From positions 803,404-867,403 of the forward strand of contig WMKK01000005.1 of assembly GCA_012295225.1 (NCBI GenBank): a stretch of DNA of 64,000 nt, in the 5' to 3' direction. Position numbers and translations under genes: made by a program. The DNA is from Ostreococcus mediterraneus (lineage: Eukaryota; Chlorophyta; Mamiellophyceae; Mamiellales; Bathycoccaceae). A model generated the notes under the pieces. The model saw only the letters and a list, made by a program, of their open reading frames with translations, was not told the origin of the DNA and did not search any database. Of the stretch, positions 31,801 through 40,765 are shown piece by piece (position 1 is the stretch's first letter; each line of letters opens with the position of its first letter).

Positions 31801-34800
31801 CCACCGGGATGACCCATCGCGGCTATGTACTGAATATCCTTCATCTGGAGCCAGTTTAGTTCTTTTCCACGATTATATGTGCCACTGCGACCAATCATAA
31901 GTTTGAGCAATGCAATGGGCTGCTGCGTTCCGTACGTATCAACTCCTGGCATGTTCAAATCGTCAACAAAACATAGTAAACGCTTCCCGACAGGCGGACC
32001 CACGATATCTTTTGTCCGCTTGTCCACAACATCCATTATTGAACTATGCACATCGGCAGCAGTCGTGCGTGAACTGAAGTTCATTGTCACTGTGTTCGTC
32101 TTGCCGTCTTTCAAGCGCACTTGTAGGTAATTTTTCACCACAACGGTTTTGCTCGTCCCTGAATCCCCCGTAAGCAACGTGTGTGAATCGTTGGCGCACA
32201 TCACATCAATCAACCAGTTCGTCCGGACGGTGTGTGCCGTGGATACTAAAATCGAGGAAAATGGCGTCTTGGGTGATGCAGCGAGAGGCGTCGTCAAACT
32301 CGCCCACTCGTACCACGAGTTTTGCGTAATATCGAATCCGTAATCGTACAACGTATGCTCCGACGGCATACAATAATCACGATTGGCGAGGGTTTTTAAA
32401 AACTTGTCAAAGCGTCGACGGTCCGATTGGCCCACTGTTTCGACAATCGTCGCACCGAACGACCACGTAATGCTGAACACGAGCGCGGATTCAATAGCGA
32501 CAGCGCGTACATTTTTGTCCATCGCGTCTGAAATTGACGACGCGTCCAAGGTATTCAGAAAGTTCTTCAGCAAAACACAACACTGCTTCACGACTGATAT
32601 CATCGGGCGCTCGAGTGACATACGTGGCGACGCTATTATGGAACCATCTAGGTCCACGCCTCGGAAACAAAATGCATCCGCGGCATCTAGATACTTTTCA
32701 AACAATTTCTCGAGAAGAGTGCGATGGGCTTGATTCACGCCATCGCACCACGTTTTCAAAAAAGGTTTATGACCTAGATTCTTCGGATCCACGTAGACCA
32801 TACCACACCGACTAACTGTCGCCGGTGACGCATATTTCAAATCAGCCACTTCAAACAACAATTTGCAATGATCTTGCAGGCGAATGCGTTCCCCATTCGG
32901 TAACGTTAGTAAGCGATTGTCATCCATAACACTATTCATATTTTCAACCCACACTGCATCCACATCTCCATCGAAAACAATGTACTTGAAATCATTTTCA
33001 CGCCCATTCGGTAAAGGCTTGTTCGCTTCTCGGAAAATATTCGACAACAGGCCATCCGTCCAATCGCGTGTATCTGGATCAAGTTCGCCGTACAGTTCAG
33101 ATACCGACTGTGCCTTTGGATTAAGAATATACAACTTTGTATTTCTACCCATCGCTGTTTGCGCGCGGGCGATAGTCTCGACAATCACAGACTTTCCGCC
33201 GCCAGTTTGGCCGACGAGCATAGTCGTGTGTCGAGTCAGCATTGTTTCATACAATTGAATAATCTTGTCCACCTGCTCTCCGGGCTGCGACATAATTTGA
33301 TACCCATGCTCAGCAAGATCTTTTTCGATGACGGCATTGAGCGCGGGATAACTTATGCGAGGACATGCCAACCCAGGAAACAAATCATTGATTAATCCCA
33401 AGAAAAGTTGCACGTCATCAAACACAAACTTTGGAAGATTCATATCGCGTAACGCGCGCATGAGAACAACATCTTCGGCCAGTTCTGGGGAATCTCGCTT
33501 CAATGATCCCGCCATAACGAGCACGGATTTAAGAGCACGTAAACCAAAGTCGTAGTGTGATTGCTTACTAAGTTGCTCTTTAGCCAGACGATATAACATG
33601 GTCATCTTCTTTGCAAGGGGCTTCGCCGAGTTGAATCCCTCGCTGAACAGCATGATTTCACAAATTTGCTCTAAATCCGGGACAATCATCGTCACTGGTC
33701 GAAAAAGCGCCTTGAGGTTATCTGGTAATTCAGTTCTCCCAGCATACCCGGGATTCATAGTGATGAAAACACCAGTTCGAGAATCACACTTGATCTCTTT
33801 GCCTTCAAACTGGAATCTCTTTAAATTGTGTTTGAGCGCTTCTTGTATTTGTTTTATTTGAGACGAAACCACTGAAAGCACCTCGGCTTCGATGCGGTTG
33901 AATTCATCGAAACATCCCCACGCGCCGCACTGCACCAATCCGCTGAATATGGCGCCCATAGCCTTGTAATCGAGCCCCTCGCCACAATTGAAAACAACGC
34001 AGAGCAGTGCCATGGATTTTGCGAGATCCTTCGTTGTCTCTGTCTTGCCAGTACCTGCGGGACCACTCGGCGCGCCACCGAGTCGATAACTTAACGCTGT
34101 CGTAAGCGTGATATAACATCGGTCAGTGAGTCCTGTGATGACTAGTCGTCCGTTTAATCCCATGTATTCATATCCGTATCTGAACTCGCCACTGCATTGG
34201 TTTATGATGATATCGTCTTTCAATTTGTCCCACTTGAAACGCAGCTGAGACTCCCATGCAAAATCAGACTCGTCTAATACAGAATTGCACACGAATGAGT
34301 CTATGATATCTCGAGCGTGAACGTCGATGATGATCAAGGTGTTGACTTTTTTGCGTTCACACGAGCTCAGTTCACCGCGAACCATTTGCGTTAAAAGCTC
34401 AAGTTGTTTAGTAAGCCTCTCGCTATAGTTACGCATCGCAAGCTTATCCCCTTTTCTTATTGCTTCGAATACACTTTGGACTTCCCAAGTCCACCAGATT
34501 TGCGATCCAACTAGAGTTATCATTCCAAGTTGCTCTTTGATCCAGGCGTCTCGATTACACGCAAGATAACGGGCGACGCCATACTTGCACAATGCGCGCA
34601 GCGTCATTCGAATTTCTTCCTCCACAGCTGACATCCAGACTTCAACAGGTCCTTGAATTTGTACGGGAGACTTGAACTTGAATGATTCTCCCTCAGCAGA
34701 AGCGACTCCGACAATAGATTTTTGATCTGACGCAAAGATGAGCTTTGCGCAATTGTCAAAAAGCTTCAACATGTGCTCTTGAATTAGTGTTGGATCGGAC

Positions 34801-37800
34801 GTGCCAAGAATTGACAAGAGTTCCTCATCAGATATGAAAAAGAAACGCGGGAACGCATCTCTTTTCGTGTCCAAATACTGACTCAAGCTCTTTTGACAAA
34901 TTTCTAAATCACCGCGCAAAGACTGCAACATCTCGAGTCGCCCTTCAGATTTACACATATCCAACACAAACTTTGTTTTGACTGTTTCTGTCATAAGTTT
35001 ACGTATAGCCGTGTCGATTTTGTCAAACCTATCAGCTTCTTCTGGAAGTTGCATTCTGATGTCATCTGAGCCACCAAAAATACTCAACAGATACATCCAG
35101 CGCTGTTGCGTATCTGTCCACACTTGAAGCACATTCAACATGAGAGAAAGTGTGGCTTCCCACTCTCGCACCGTTTCAATCATTGGATTTGCATATCTAC
35201 TTGCCGCCATACTTTGAAGCGTCAAACCGGTGTCCTCCAAAGCGAGTGTGATTTCTTCGATGGAGCACAAAACGTGCGTTGGCTGAGAGTGTTTTTTACT
35301 CGTTCCTTTCAAATATGGACGTAAATCAAACCGCATCTCGCTCCACGATCGATCAATTGCGCTTAAATCATTTTCTATCTTCAACTCTTTTTCTGCCGCA
35401 GTTGTAATGTCAATGACTTTTTGTGCTTGCCCATGAGGCTGCATTTCAATCAAATGTCGCATCGTGAGTTGCGCGATGCTCAGTTCAGAGGAATTAGATA
35501 CTCCGACAAGTTTGAACATTGCTTGCCAATGTCGAGGTCGAATTGCTTCAAGTTTCAACCCATCAATCAAATTTAAATCTGTTTCGATGTCACTAATGTC
35601 TTCTTGAACCGCGGCAAATAGTCTGTGACTATGCAAGCGCTCGGGGAGCGCCTCCAGCTGAGACCGACCAAAGACAACGACGGATGCTTGAACGTTACTT
35701 ATGACCACGTCAGATATGAGAGTGTCGTGCACCAAGTGTAATTGATCGCGATACGCCCGTTGGCACTCGTAAATGCTCCCCATCGACTCAATGTCAACTT
35801 TTGCGCGTATGAGGGAATCAAACGATGCGTGCTCGACGCCAAAGACGCGCTCGCTATCTCGAATATCATCCAACGTTTCAATCATCACGTGTACTTCTTC
35901 TTGAAGCGTCTCAAACTTCTCGTACCCAGCGTCGAGATTTTGCAAAAGATCTGCGCACGTTGGACCCTCGGACGCGAGCTTTGCGACGAATTCGTTGCAT
36001 TCTTGTTGAAACGCTCGAGTCTTGTTGCGCAACTCGGACTTGCATTCAATGAGTTTCAATTTCACGTCGTCGCAAACCAACTCGGCGCGTAGTCGAAGTG
36101 CGTCAAATGCTGGTATCATCGATGACGCGCGCATGATGTTATCATCGCTATGCTTGATGCCATACTTGCGCCGCACCGCAAATCGATTGTTGATGTCGAT
36201 ACACTTTAATTCAGTCTCGCTATCCTTGCGAACGTCTCGCACAGTTTTCATCAAGACTTTCATTACACCAAACTCTGCTGATTCAGTAGCGAATATCTTC
36301 TCGCATCGTTCGTAATATTCGTAAATGTCTGCCATTCTGCTTATATCGACCTCGTATGTCGCAGCTCCGATGTTCTCAATCCACTCCATGCTAAGTGATT
36401 TGATTGTCGATGTGAGCTTCTTTGCACTGACGAAAACGGCGCCGATGCGTACGCCAGAGTCACCATCCATAGATTTTCGAACATCTTCGTATCGTAATAG
36501 TTCTCGCTGAATAAATATTGGGTTTGGATTTCGCACAAACTTGCCACAAATTAGATCTTTGTCATCTTTCCAGATGTATTGATATCGTCGCCAATGCTCC
36601 ATTCGTCGTCGAATTTCACTGATGAATAAATGCGTCGTGTTGTTCAACGTGCTTAGCGAGTCAAACACACCGTCGTCTTCGAGGAGTTCAATACCAAAAT
36701 TAAAATCATGCGTAGGCGTTGCTGCGTAATCGCCAAGCTCGATAGCCAAAAGTGTGGACAAGCTTACATCACCGTTCGACGTAGGAGTGCGTGTTGGTAC
36801 CTCTAGACACGTGCCATCCATCCACCGACCAAGCACGCTGAGACTACTCGCGACTGACTTTGCGGCGTAAGTAATAGACTGCATCAATTCTTTAACCGGT
36901 GGCTCGCATACGATTTCACCCGCGTGCAATGCAATATTGATCTTAAATAGAATAAATTCATACGTGCTTGCTCGATCAAAGTATTGCCTAAAGTTTTCAA
37001 CCGTATTCTTCACCGCGACGATGAGCGCTTCGTAAATCTCGCCTTCCCAATGCCTGTAATACTCAGCCAACATTGCATGCTCTCCAGTGCTCGTGCCGAA
37101 CACAATCGTTTCGACATTCATCAAAAGACGCATGATTGTTAAATATTCCTGGCGCAGCTTAGACGCCGCATGTCTGCACTGCTTTGCAAAGCGCGCAAAA
37201 AAATCGCCACTTTCGCACACGTTTGGAAGTTTGACGAGGCGTTCAAAATCCACGAGCGTTGTCGTGGCAACTTTCCCTACGACGAGTTCGACGTCCCGAG
37301 CACACGCTCGCACATCCGTCAGCAACACTGTGAAGTCATCGAGTTCTATGTCGTAAGAACGAACAAAGTCTGGTATTCCGAGTGAATTCCAATTGTACGT
37401 GGTCAATCCAGGGCGCAGCGCGGCGCCGTTCAAGGCTGAAATACGCTGCGTGAGCAATTGTTCTTCCAGCGGCGTCAGCGAATCAAGCAATGTTTTTCGG
37501 CGCGAGATTATTTTACCAAGCGATGACTGATAGCTCCTATATTTTTCATTCTGCAGCGCCACTCCGCGCGCCGACGGAGGGACCTCAAATCCCAGTCGCT
37601 CTAAATTGTGTGTCTCCTTGATCAAACTCGCCAGTTCTGGTCTAAAGTTGACATACAAATCAAGTTGATCATTCTTTGCGAGCACGGGCACTGTCAAACA
37701 CGTAGTTAACGTGTTTTCGATGTCGTCCTTCCACGTCGATAAGCGCTGTTTCTCGTAATTCATCACGAGCTTGGCCAAGGCGACAAATTTAGCATTCACC

Positions 37801-40028
37801 TGCTGCGCCGCAGGCGTGTTGCGAATCGTATCTTGATCATGTACGCACGCCGTAAACAGGCGCATGGTGACGCGCAATTTGTAAAACAACGAGCGTGCCC
37901 AGTGAATAGACCCAGCGACTGGTGGTTGATCTCGATTTAAAGGCGGACACCGACGTTTGGTGTTGAACATGTGCCGTGCCGCGTCAATCTCTCGAGAAAA
38001 CTGCTCAAGCACGTCCTGCATCTTTCCTAAGATTTGGTTGTTCAGCGTCGCTCGCGTCGATCCCGCGAGAAGGGAGCTGTCTTCGTCGGTCTGCTCATGC
38101 ATAGCGTGTCTCAATTCTTGCACGAGTTCAAACGCCCCCGCACTGTTTCTCAGTCGCTTGAAGCACGCGTCAATGAAATGGCACAATCCACGTTCGATAC
38201 GAGTCTTCTCCTTGATAAACGACGCATACGCCGCCTTCCATCGCGACGCTTCGCTGAAGTCAAACACGTCATCAATACTCGTGGTTTCAATCGCCAGACA
38301 CATCGCGTCGACGCGCGCTGAAATTTCATCCACACCATCGGCATCGAGCGTCACCGCCTTGAGTCGAGGACTGAGAAACGTTCGGAAATCATTCGCCACA
38401 ACCACCATCTTCGTCAACTCCTCGCACACGCTCGCAGCGTAATCTGATTTCGCGAATAAACGCTCGCGATCAAATTCCCAACGCGAATCGCGATTTGATC
38501 GCTCAATTTTTTCCCTAGCGAGTAAATACTCGCGTTTCCAAGCATGCATAATGGCTTTCGATGATTGCACGTCCCGCAACGCCGAGCGAATGCCATCTTT
38601 AGATGCGCGAGCGAATACGTCACGATGTGACACAGCACTTCGTACTCTATCGACGAGCACGTCGGCGATGCGGCTCATGAGCGCCCCCATGCGCGAATCG
38701 TCGTTGTAATGATGCGAAATGATCCACACCATTCGCAGCGCACACATCGTCGGCGCGATGGCTTGAGCGACGTCGTGCAGCGGTGCGTCACTCAATGCGT
38801 TGAAATGACTTTCGAGCGTAGATAGAAATTTTACATTGTCAGCACCGACGTCGCGAAGGCGTTTTACGTCGTTTACGAGCGACGCGTACGCGCGTGCGAC
38901 GTGCGACACGACTGCCACGATGTCGTCGGCCGCATTCACACGCGTTTTGCTCTTGGTCGCGCCGCTGCCTGCACTACTCGTAGTCGCCTTATGCTTGTGT
39001 ATGAATTTTTCAAGTACACTCAACGCCATGGTCATGCCTGGTTCGTTGACTTGCGCCAGTAAACTTGACAAATCAGCGCACTGCGCACGCCAATGATGAA
39101 TCTCCGCAAGCGGGCCTTTGCGCGCGTTGGACGACGACGACGGCATAGTCGTCGAGTCGTCTTCGCATCGAGCTTTTGCCGCAGACAGTACCGCACACCA
39201 CTCTCTAAGTGCGCCTTCGAGCTGTCGAATAAATTCCACATCCTCGCACGCGACGTCGGGATCGATGTCCCCGAGCGCGGGGAGACTTTTAAATTCCACG
39301 CCGCCGTCTTCACGCGCGCCACGCGTCGTGATTGGATTTTCCCGCGACTCAACGCTGTTTATGTGTTTGAGAAATGCGTGTACATCGCGTGCAAATGACC
39401 GGTGCGCGCTGTCCTCGTGCGACGCGAGTGCCGGCGCGAACGAATGTCTGAGCATCGCGTGCAGGGCGTCCAACGTCGCGCCTCGAGGAAAGTATCCACA
39501 CATGGAATTTTTAACATCGTCGAGCGTCATGCGTGCGTCGCCATCGCAGGAGCGCGTGAAAAATACCATTGGTACATCGTGCGCATCGTTGTCGTCGTCG
39601 TCGTCATCGACGACGATGAGTCGGAATCGTCGTCGGCGTCTCGAGGAGACGCGCTCGGGCGGAACAACGTCGACGTACTCGCCTCCACTCTCATCGTCCT
39701 CAACCTCCTCGTCAGCGGCGGTCACACCCTCGGTGGTGTGCGCTGGGACGTTCACCCAACCATCAACAGTCGCATCGGCGTCGTCATCATCATCATTGTC
39801 GTGTTCAACGCTCTCCGTGCATGCACTCACGCGCACCACGAGCGCCTCGCCGCTCCGCGCAGCCTGGCCATCGAGGAACGCCTTGACCCGTCGTCGACTC
39901 TCGACATCGAACCCATGCACGTCGATGGCGTCATCATCACCATCATTCGTCGTCGTGTGTACGTATCGTTCAATCCATCTCACGCGTTCGTCATCGTCGT
40001 CGTCGTCGTCGTCGTTCGACGTCGTCAT
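25854..40028 (-). CDS. Axonemal-type dynein heavy chain, DNAH10 / I1-alpha class
   Basis: A single uninterrupted frame of 4724 aa. The N-terminal DDERVRWIERYV resembles the start of DNAH10-class tails. The motor has six AAA units. Walker A motifs are GPAGTGKTETTKDLAKS (AAA1, about 1985), GQTGGGKS (AAA2, about 2273), TGDSGTSKT (AAA3, about 2619) and GVGGSGKQS (AAA4, about 3001); the AAA1 Walker B region reads CGAWGCFDEFNRIE. The stalk coiled coils flank a microtubule-binding tip between about 3243 and 3526, and the C-terminal domain ends QGVALCLNTDF. The AAA1-AAA4 regions read closest to DNAH10 (Chlamydomonas inner-arm I1/f dynein 1-alpha), not cytoplasmic dynein. Family length is about 4,500. 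All nucleotide sites look intact, so an active motor is inferred. N-terminal poly-Asp stretches come from gac repeats. Confidence 0.95.
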   Translation of the reverse strand: MTTSNDDDDDDDDERVRWIERYVHTTTNDGDDDAIDVHGFDVESRRRVKAFLDGQAARSGEALVVRVSACTESVEHDNDDDDDADATVDGWVNVPAHTTEGVTAADEEVEDDESGGEYVDVVPPERVSSRRRRRFRLIVVDDDDDDNDAHDVPMVFFTRSCDGDARMTLDDVKNSMCGYFPRGATLDALHAMLRHSFAPALASHEDSAHRSFARDVHAFLKHINSVESRENPITTRGAREDGGVEFKSLPALGDIDPDVACEDVEFIRQLEGALREWCAVLSAAKARCEDDSTTMPSSSSNARKGPLAEIHHWRAQCADLSSLLAQVNEPGMTMALSVLEKFIHKHKATTSSAGSGATKSKTRVNAADDIVAVVSHVARAYASLVNDVKRLRDVGADNVKFLSTLESHFNALSDAPLHDVAQAIAPTMCALRMVWIISHHYNDDSRMGALMSRIADVLVDRVRSAVSHRDVFARASKDGIRSALRDVQSSKAIMHAWKREYLLAREKIERSNRDSRWEFDRERLFAKSDYAASVCEELTKMVVVANDFRTFLSPRLKAVTLDADGVDEISARVDAMCLAIETTSIDDVFDFSEASRWKAAYASFIKEKTRIERGLCHFIDACFKRLRNSAGAFELVQELRHAMHEQTDEDSSLLAGSTRATLNNQILGKMQDVLEQFSREIDAARHMFNTKRRCPPLNRDQPPVAGSIHWARSLFYKLRVTMRLFTACVHDQDTIRNTPAAQQVNAKFVALAKLVMNYEKQRLSTWKDDIENTLTTCLTVPVLAKNDQLDLYVNFRPELASLIKETHNLERLGFEVPPSARGVALQNEKYRSYQSSLGKIISRRKTLLDSLTPLEEQLLTQRISALNGAALRPGLTTYNWNSLGIPDFVRSYDIELDDFTVLLTDVRACARDVELVVGKVATTTLVDFERLVKLPNVCESGDFFARFAKQCRHAASKLRQEYLTIMRLLMNVETIVFGTSTGEHAMLAEYYRHWEGEIYEALIVAVKNTVENFRQYFDRASTYEFILFKINIALHAGEIVCEPPVKELMQSITYAAKSVASSLSVLGRWMDGTCLEVPTRTPTSNGDVSLSTLLAIELGDYAATPTHDFNFGIELLEDDGVFDSLSTLNNTTHLFISEIRRRMEHWRRYQYIWKDDKDLICGKFVRNPNPIFIQRELLRYEDVRKSMDGDSGVRIGAVFVSAKKLTSTIKSLSMEWIENIGAATYEVDISRMADIYEYYERCEKIFATESAEFGVMKVLMKTVRDVRKDSETELKCIDINNRFAVRRKYGIKHSDDNIMRASSMIPAFDALRLRAELVCDDVKLKLIECKSELRNKTRAFQQECNEFVAKLASEGPTCADLLQNLDAGYEKFETLQEEVHVMIETLDDIRDSERVFGVEHASFDSLIRAKVDIESMGSIYECQRAYRDQLHLVHDTLISDVVISNVQASVVVFGRSQLEALPERLHSHRLFAAVQEDISDIETDLNLIDGLKLEAIRPRHWQAMFKLVGVSNSSELSIAQLTMRHLIEMQPHGQAQKVIDITTAAEKELKIENDLSAIDRSWSEMRFDLRPYLKGTSKKHSQPTHVLCSIEEITLALEDTGLTLQSMAASRYANPMIETVREWEATLSLMLNVLQVWTDTQQRWMYLLSIFGGSDDIRMQLPEEADRFDKIDTAIRKLMTETVKTKFVLDMCKSEGRLEMLQSLRGDLEICQKSLSQYLDTKRDAFPRFFFISDEELLSILGTSDPTLIQEHMLKLFDNCAKLIFASDQKSIVGVASAEGESFKFKSPVQIQGPVEVWMSAVEEEIRMTLRALCKYGVARYLACNRDAWIKEQLGMITLVGSQIWWTWEVQSVFEAIRKGDKLAMRNYSERLTKQLELLTQMVRGELSSCERKKVNTLIIIDVHARDIIDSFVCNSVLDESDFAWESQLRFKWDKLKDDIIINQCSGEFRYGYEYMGLNGRLVITGLTDRCYITLTTALSYRLGGAPSGPAGTGKTETTKDLAKSMALLCVVFNCGEGLDYKAMGAIFSGLVQCGAWGCFDEFNRIEAEVLSVVSSQIKQIQEALKHNLKRFQFEGKEIKCDSRTGVFITMNPGYAGRTELPDNLKALFRPVTMIVPDLEQICEIMLFSEGFNSAKPLAKKMTMLYRLAKEQLSKQSHYDFGLRALKSVLVMAGSLKRDSPELAEDVVLMRALRDMNLPKFVFDDVQLFLGLINDLFPGLACPRISYPALNAVIEKDLAEHGYQIMSQPGEQVDKIIQLYETMLTRHTTMLVGQTGGGKSVIVETIARAQTAMGRNTKLYILNPKAQSVSELYGELDPDTRDWTDGLLSNIFREANKPLPNGRENDFKYIVFDGDVDAVWVENMNSVMDDNRLLTLPNGERIRLQDHCKLLFEVADLKYASPATVSRCGMVYVDPKNLGHKPFLKTWCDGVNQAHRTLLEKLFEKYLDAADAFCFRGVDLDGSIIASPRMSLERPMISVVKQCCVLLKNFLNTLDASSISDAMDKNVRAVAIESALVFSITWSFGATIVETVGQSDRRRFDKFLKTLANRDYCMPSEHTLYDYGFDITQNSWYEWASLTTPLAASPKTPFSSILVSTAHTVRTNWLIDVMCANDSHTLLTGDSGTSKTVVVKNYLQVRLKDGKTNTVTMNFSSRTTAADVHSSIMDVVDKRTKDIVGPPVGKRLLCFVDDLNMPGVDTYGTQQPIALLKLMIGRSGTYNRGKELNWLQMKDIQYIAAMGHPGGARSVVDPRFVSMFQVFEMQTPDESNLRVIYGSIIRNTSQSLNLAAGSDKVIVDMTLDLYKSVVAKLLPTPSRFHYIFNLRDLSRIFEGMSRATPAVISTTPEFIRLWHNEAIRVFHDRLISNEDRTFVLDRVASLIRERCDEEYKDEMIDMSSNPTLFADFAPDDDHEDSMRSNASHVVDASGAEVADSLIVRKRVYEDVGTYSAIKPWFEQVIANRNAKLKDGSTPMQLVLFDHALEHLTRIHRVLRTENGHALLVGVGGSGKQSLARLAAEMADCKVFEITLARGYNDTTFREDLKKLYNILGVQNLPTMFLFTDNHVVEEGFLELINNMLTTGTVPALFADEEKDAMVNAIREDLLSNKIPVNREDGWRYLIDRCRKNLHIVLAMSPIGDQLRHRCRNFPGLVNNTVIDWFTEWPKDALLEVSTSLLLNAGVPEELTSRINEHVMYTHCTAIALNEKFKKELKRHNYVTPKHYLEFITVYETSLNTQRSTIDASIKRLSGGLDKLIQASTEVDAMRTKLNDAQVVVTQQATECDELLDKITKRTSEVETKASNASSKEEELIKDSTRTAKEKTEAEADLEAAIPALEEAAAALNNLKKDEITEIRSFAKPNIAVQRVCECVMILKGLPNVSWTGAKGMMADTNFLRSLVEFDKDGIKEKQMKALREYTKDSKFNPDEVMKISTAGAGLLKWVFAMINYNKVARTVNPKRAAVETAEKTLRIKERELKETKAELKSLQAELKQLSLQFEEKSAKQQDLKQSAKLMANRLNAAERLITGLSSEKIRWTTEMQELRARKEKLIGDCLLTSAFLCYAGTFTFEFRKQFIHDFLESNLRTLGVPLSEPFNLQALLTDDNELNSWAADGLPGDELSVQNGMLTMRAKRFPLCIDPQMQAVKWIKSREGSALEGKVKRQTDADFLKQLELAIQYGLPFLIENVGEYIDPVLNPVLNKSFHYAPNGAKMIKLGDSEVEWDDNFRLYMTTKLPNPHYDPDVSGKMIIINYSVTEAGLQEQLLNVTVKQERPDLETERENLVKETVTNRALLKTLEDTLLHELSTAQGEIVDNVELIETLESAKTKSTEISEKLILAAQAAKELFKAQSCYSPVAKRGAILFFVVSALSNLNPMYEYSLSSFLDVFINTLRATQPNDDLDIRLSSLIDRLTYDVYKFACLGLFERDKLALSFQMTTRIEDGEGRINAKLLLFFLKGNVSLDNASANVERLPWWSERGWQDLVHLDTHIAKECVKEDSSSSMSALSGVLQRILVNADEWRAWYSCEKPEASALPDGYCDSLSSFERLCLLRCARLDRVTSAVSNYICETMGVRFVTPPISDYESIYKLSSAFTPVVFVLSPGADPAFDIFALGENMGFKPGGKLKFMALGQGMGAKAEELIESCASRGLWLMLQNCHLLPKWLSTLEKIIDGLVEPHKDFRLWLTTDPIKTFPIGILQRSLKVVTEPPDGLKMNMKASYARLSEDVLSGCRNEFFRALTYVLAFFHAAVQERRKYGKIGWNVAYDFNETDFRISFSLIKTYCAKVSSAANNGTSTKMIPWTALKYLIGEAMYGGRVSDNYDRRVLNAYLDEYFGDFLFDGFQQFMFYSNGATNVHYALPSKDASYDAQIESIDSVPDMQTPEVLGLHSNADVAHSTRAAKSLWSNVLSLQSKLVAVAPASATSTQKNNTGTDVETNTTENSVLMNIVNEILLVVTNDAYAFDVAKIQRQIIAESSETPSPTTVVLFQELERHNALKDVLKHSLRELVKALSGEIGMSPELDAISDALSRGRVPDKWKSAAPPTDKDVQSWIAWYKRREKQFKSWSTRGEPKVMWLSGLHCPETYIAALIQSACRLKGWPLDASAMYTEVTEFTREDEILAKPELGCYITGLFLEGASWDHHNQCLASQHDKVLVSELPILRLVPTQTTAQSQSSTSASSSKAFKCPVYFTQNRRDAMGRGLVFEADLASVDHPALWTLQGVALCLNTDF

Positions 40029-40126
40029 GCAAGCACACCGTCCGTCGAAAAGTGTCGATTAATGTCGCTAAATTTAGCGCAGTCGTTGACTGCAGAACGC
40101 GACGCACGAGCGACAGAGGATTAGAG
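40029..40126. promoter_or_regulatory. Bidirectional promoter, dynein HC / docking-domain gene
   Basis: 98 bp separates the two divergent ATGs, so both genes probably share control elements. A 20-codon upstream frame (ATG at 40062, stop at 40122-40124) lies on the plus strand just before the small gene's ATG. Confidence 0.55.
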
Positions 40127-40735
40127 ATGATTGAGGAGCTCGAACAATACGCCAAGGAAAGCAAAGTGGATGAACTGTTTCGGGACATCATGACTGGATG
40201 CTTCAAGACGCGACCGGCGGCGCCAGTCAAGTATATTTTGGAGTACCTCGCGAGCGCGTACCCAGAAGAAAGCTACGCGCACGCGCGCGCGTTCATTGAC
40301 CTCAAGGAAGGGATTTTGGTCGCGGATGACGAGCGAGAGTGCGACGATGTCGTTCGTGAGCCTGAGTGCGCGGGTGAAGCCGAGGTGGTGTGCGATATCG
40401 TCGAAGCGCCGTTGATGGTAGAAGACACCGCCGCCTCGCCGAAGGCAAACGACGCGGCGCCGCATGACGCGGCGCCCGCGGAAGAATGCGACGATGTCGA
40501 CGAGGGCGTGGTAGATGAGAATGAATCTCAAATTAACATTGAAGATGTTCACGACAAGCACGAGGACGAGGACGAGGACGAGGAAGTCGTCGCTGAAGAC
40601 AGTCAAGATCCCGATGTCGGCGAAGCTGAAGACCACGAAGAGCGCGTCGACGTCTCTGATGAAGACAACGATAAAGACAACCAAGAAGAAGTCACGCGCT
40701 CGGAATCGTCAGATGACACTGCTCACGATAATTAA
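40127..40735 (+). CDS. RIIa/Dpy-30-like dimerization-docking protein
   Basis: Predicted 202 aa. Residues 1-48 read MIEELEQYAKESKVDELFRD ... TRPAAPVKYILEYLASAYP. The pattern of an amphipathic helix, a turn with (K/R)P-x-x-P, and a second helix ending (I/F)L-x-(Y)L is that of RIIa/Dpy-30-type dimerization-docking domains, as found in PKA regulatory subunits, radial-spoke proteins and several ciliary adenylate kinases. The rest is acidic and low complexity (poly Glu-Asp, about 85-202) without a catalytic domain. Head-to-head placement with an axonemal dynein gene makes a ciliary-type scaffold role attractive, but this is inference. The frame is open back to a GTG at 40052; the first ATG in frame is 40127. 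Confidence 0.65.
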   Translation: MIEELEQYAKESKVDELFRDIMTGCFKTRPAAPVKYILEYLASAYPEESYAHARAFIDLKEGILVADDERECDDVVREPECAGEAEVVCDIVEAPLMVEDTAASPKANDAAPHDAAPAEECDDVDEGVVDENESQINIEDVHDKHEDEDEDEEVVAEDSQDPDVGEAEDHEERVDVSDEDNDKDNQEEVTRSESSDDTAHDN

Positions 40736-40765
40736 AATCAACGTCATCATAAAAACACGCACACA

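Noticed and set aside
39118-40124. Plus-strand open frames of 314 and 240 codons opposite the dynein N-terminus
   Set aside because: Antisense translations of Asp/Arg-rich coding sequence; the dynein N-terminus has recognisable family residues.
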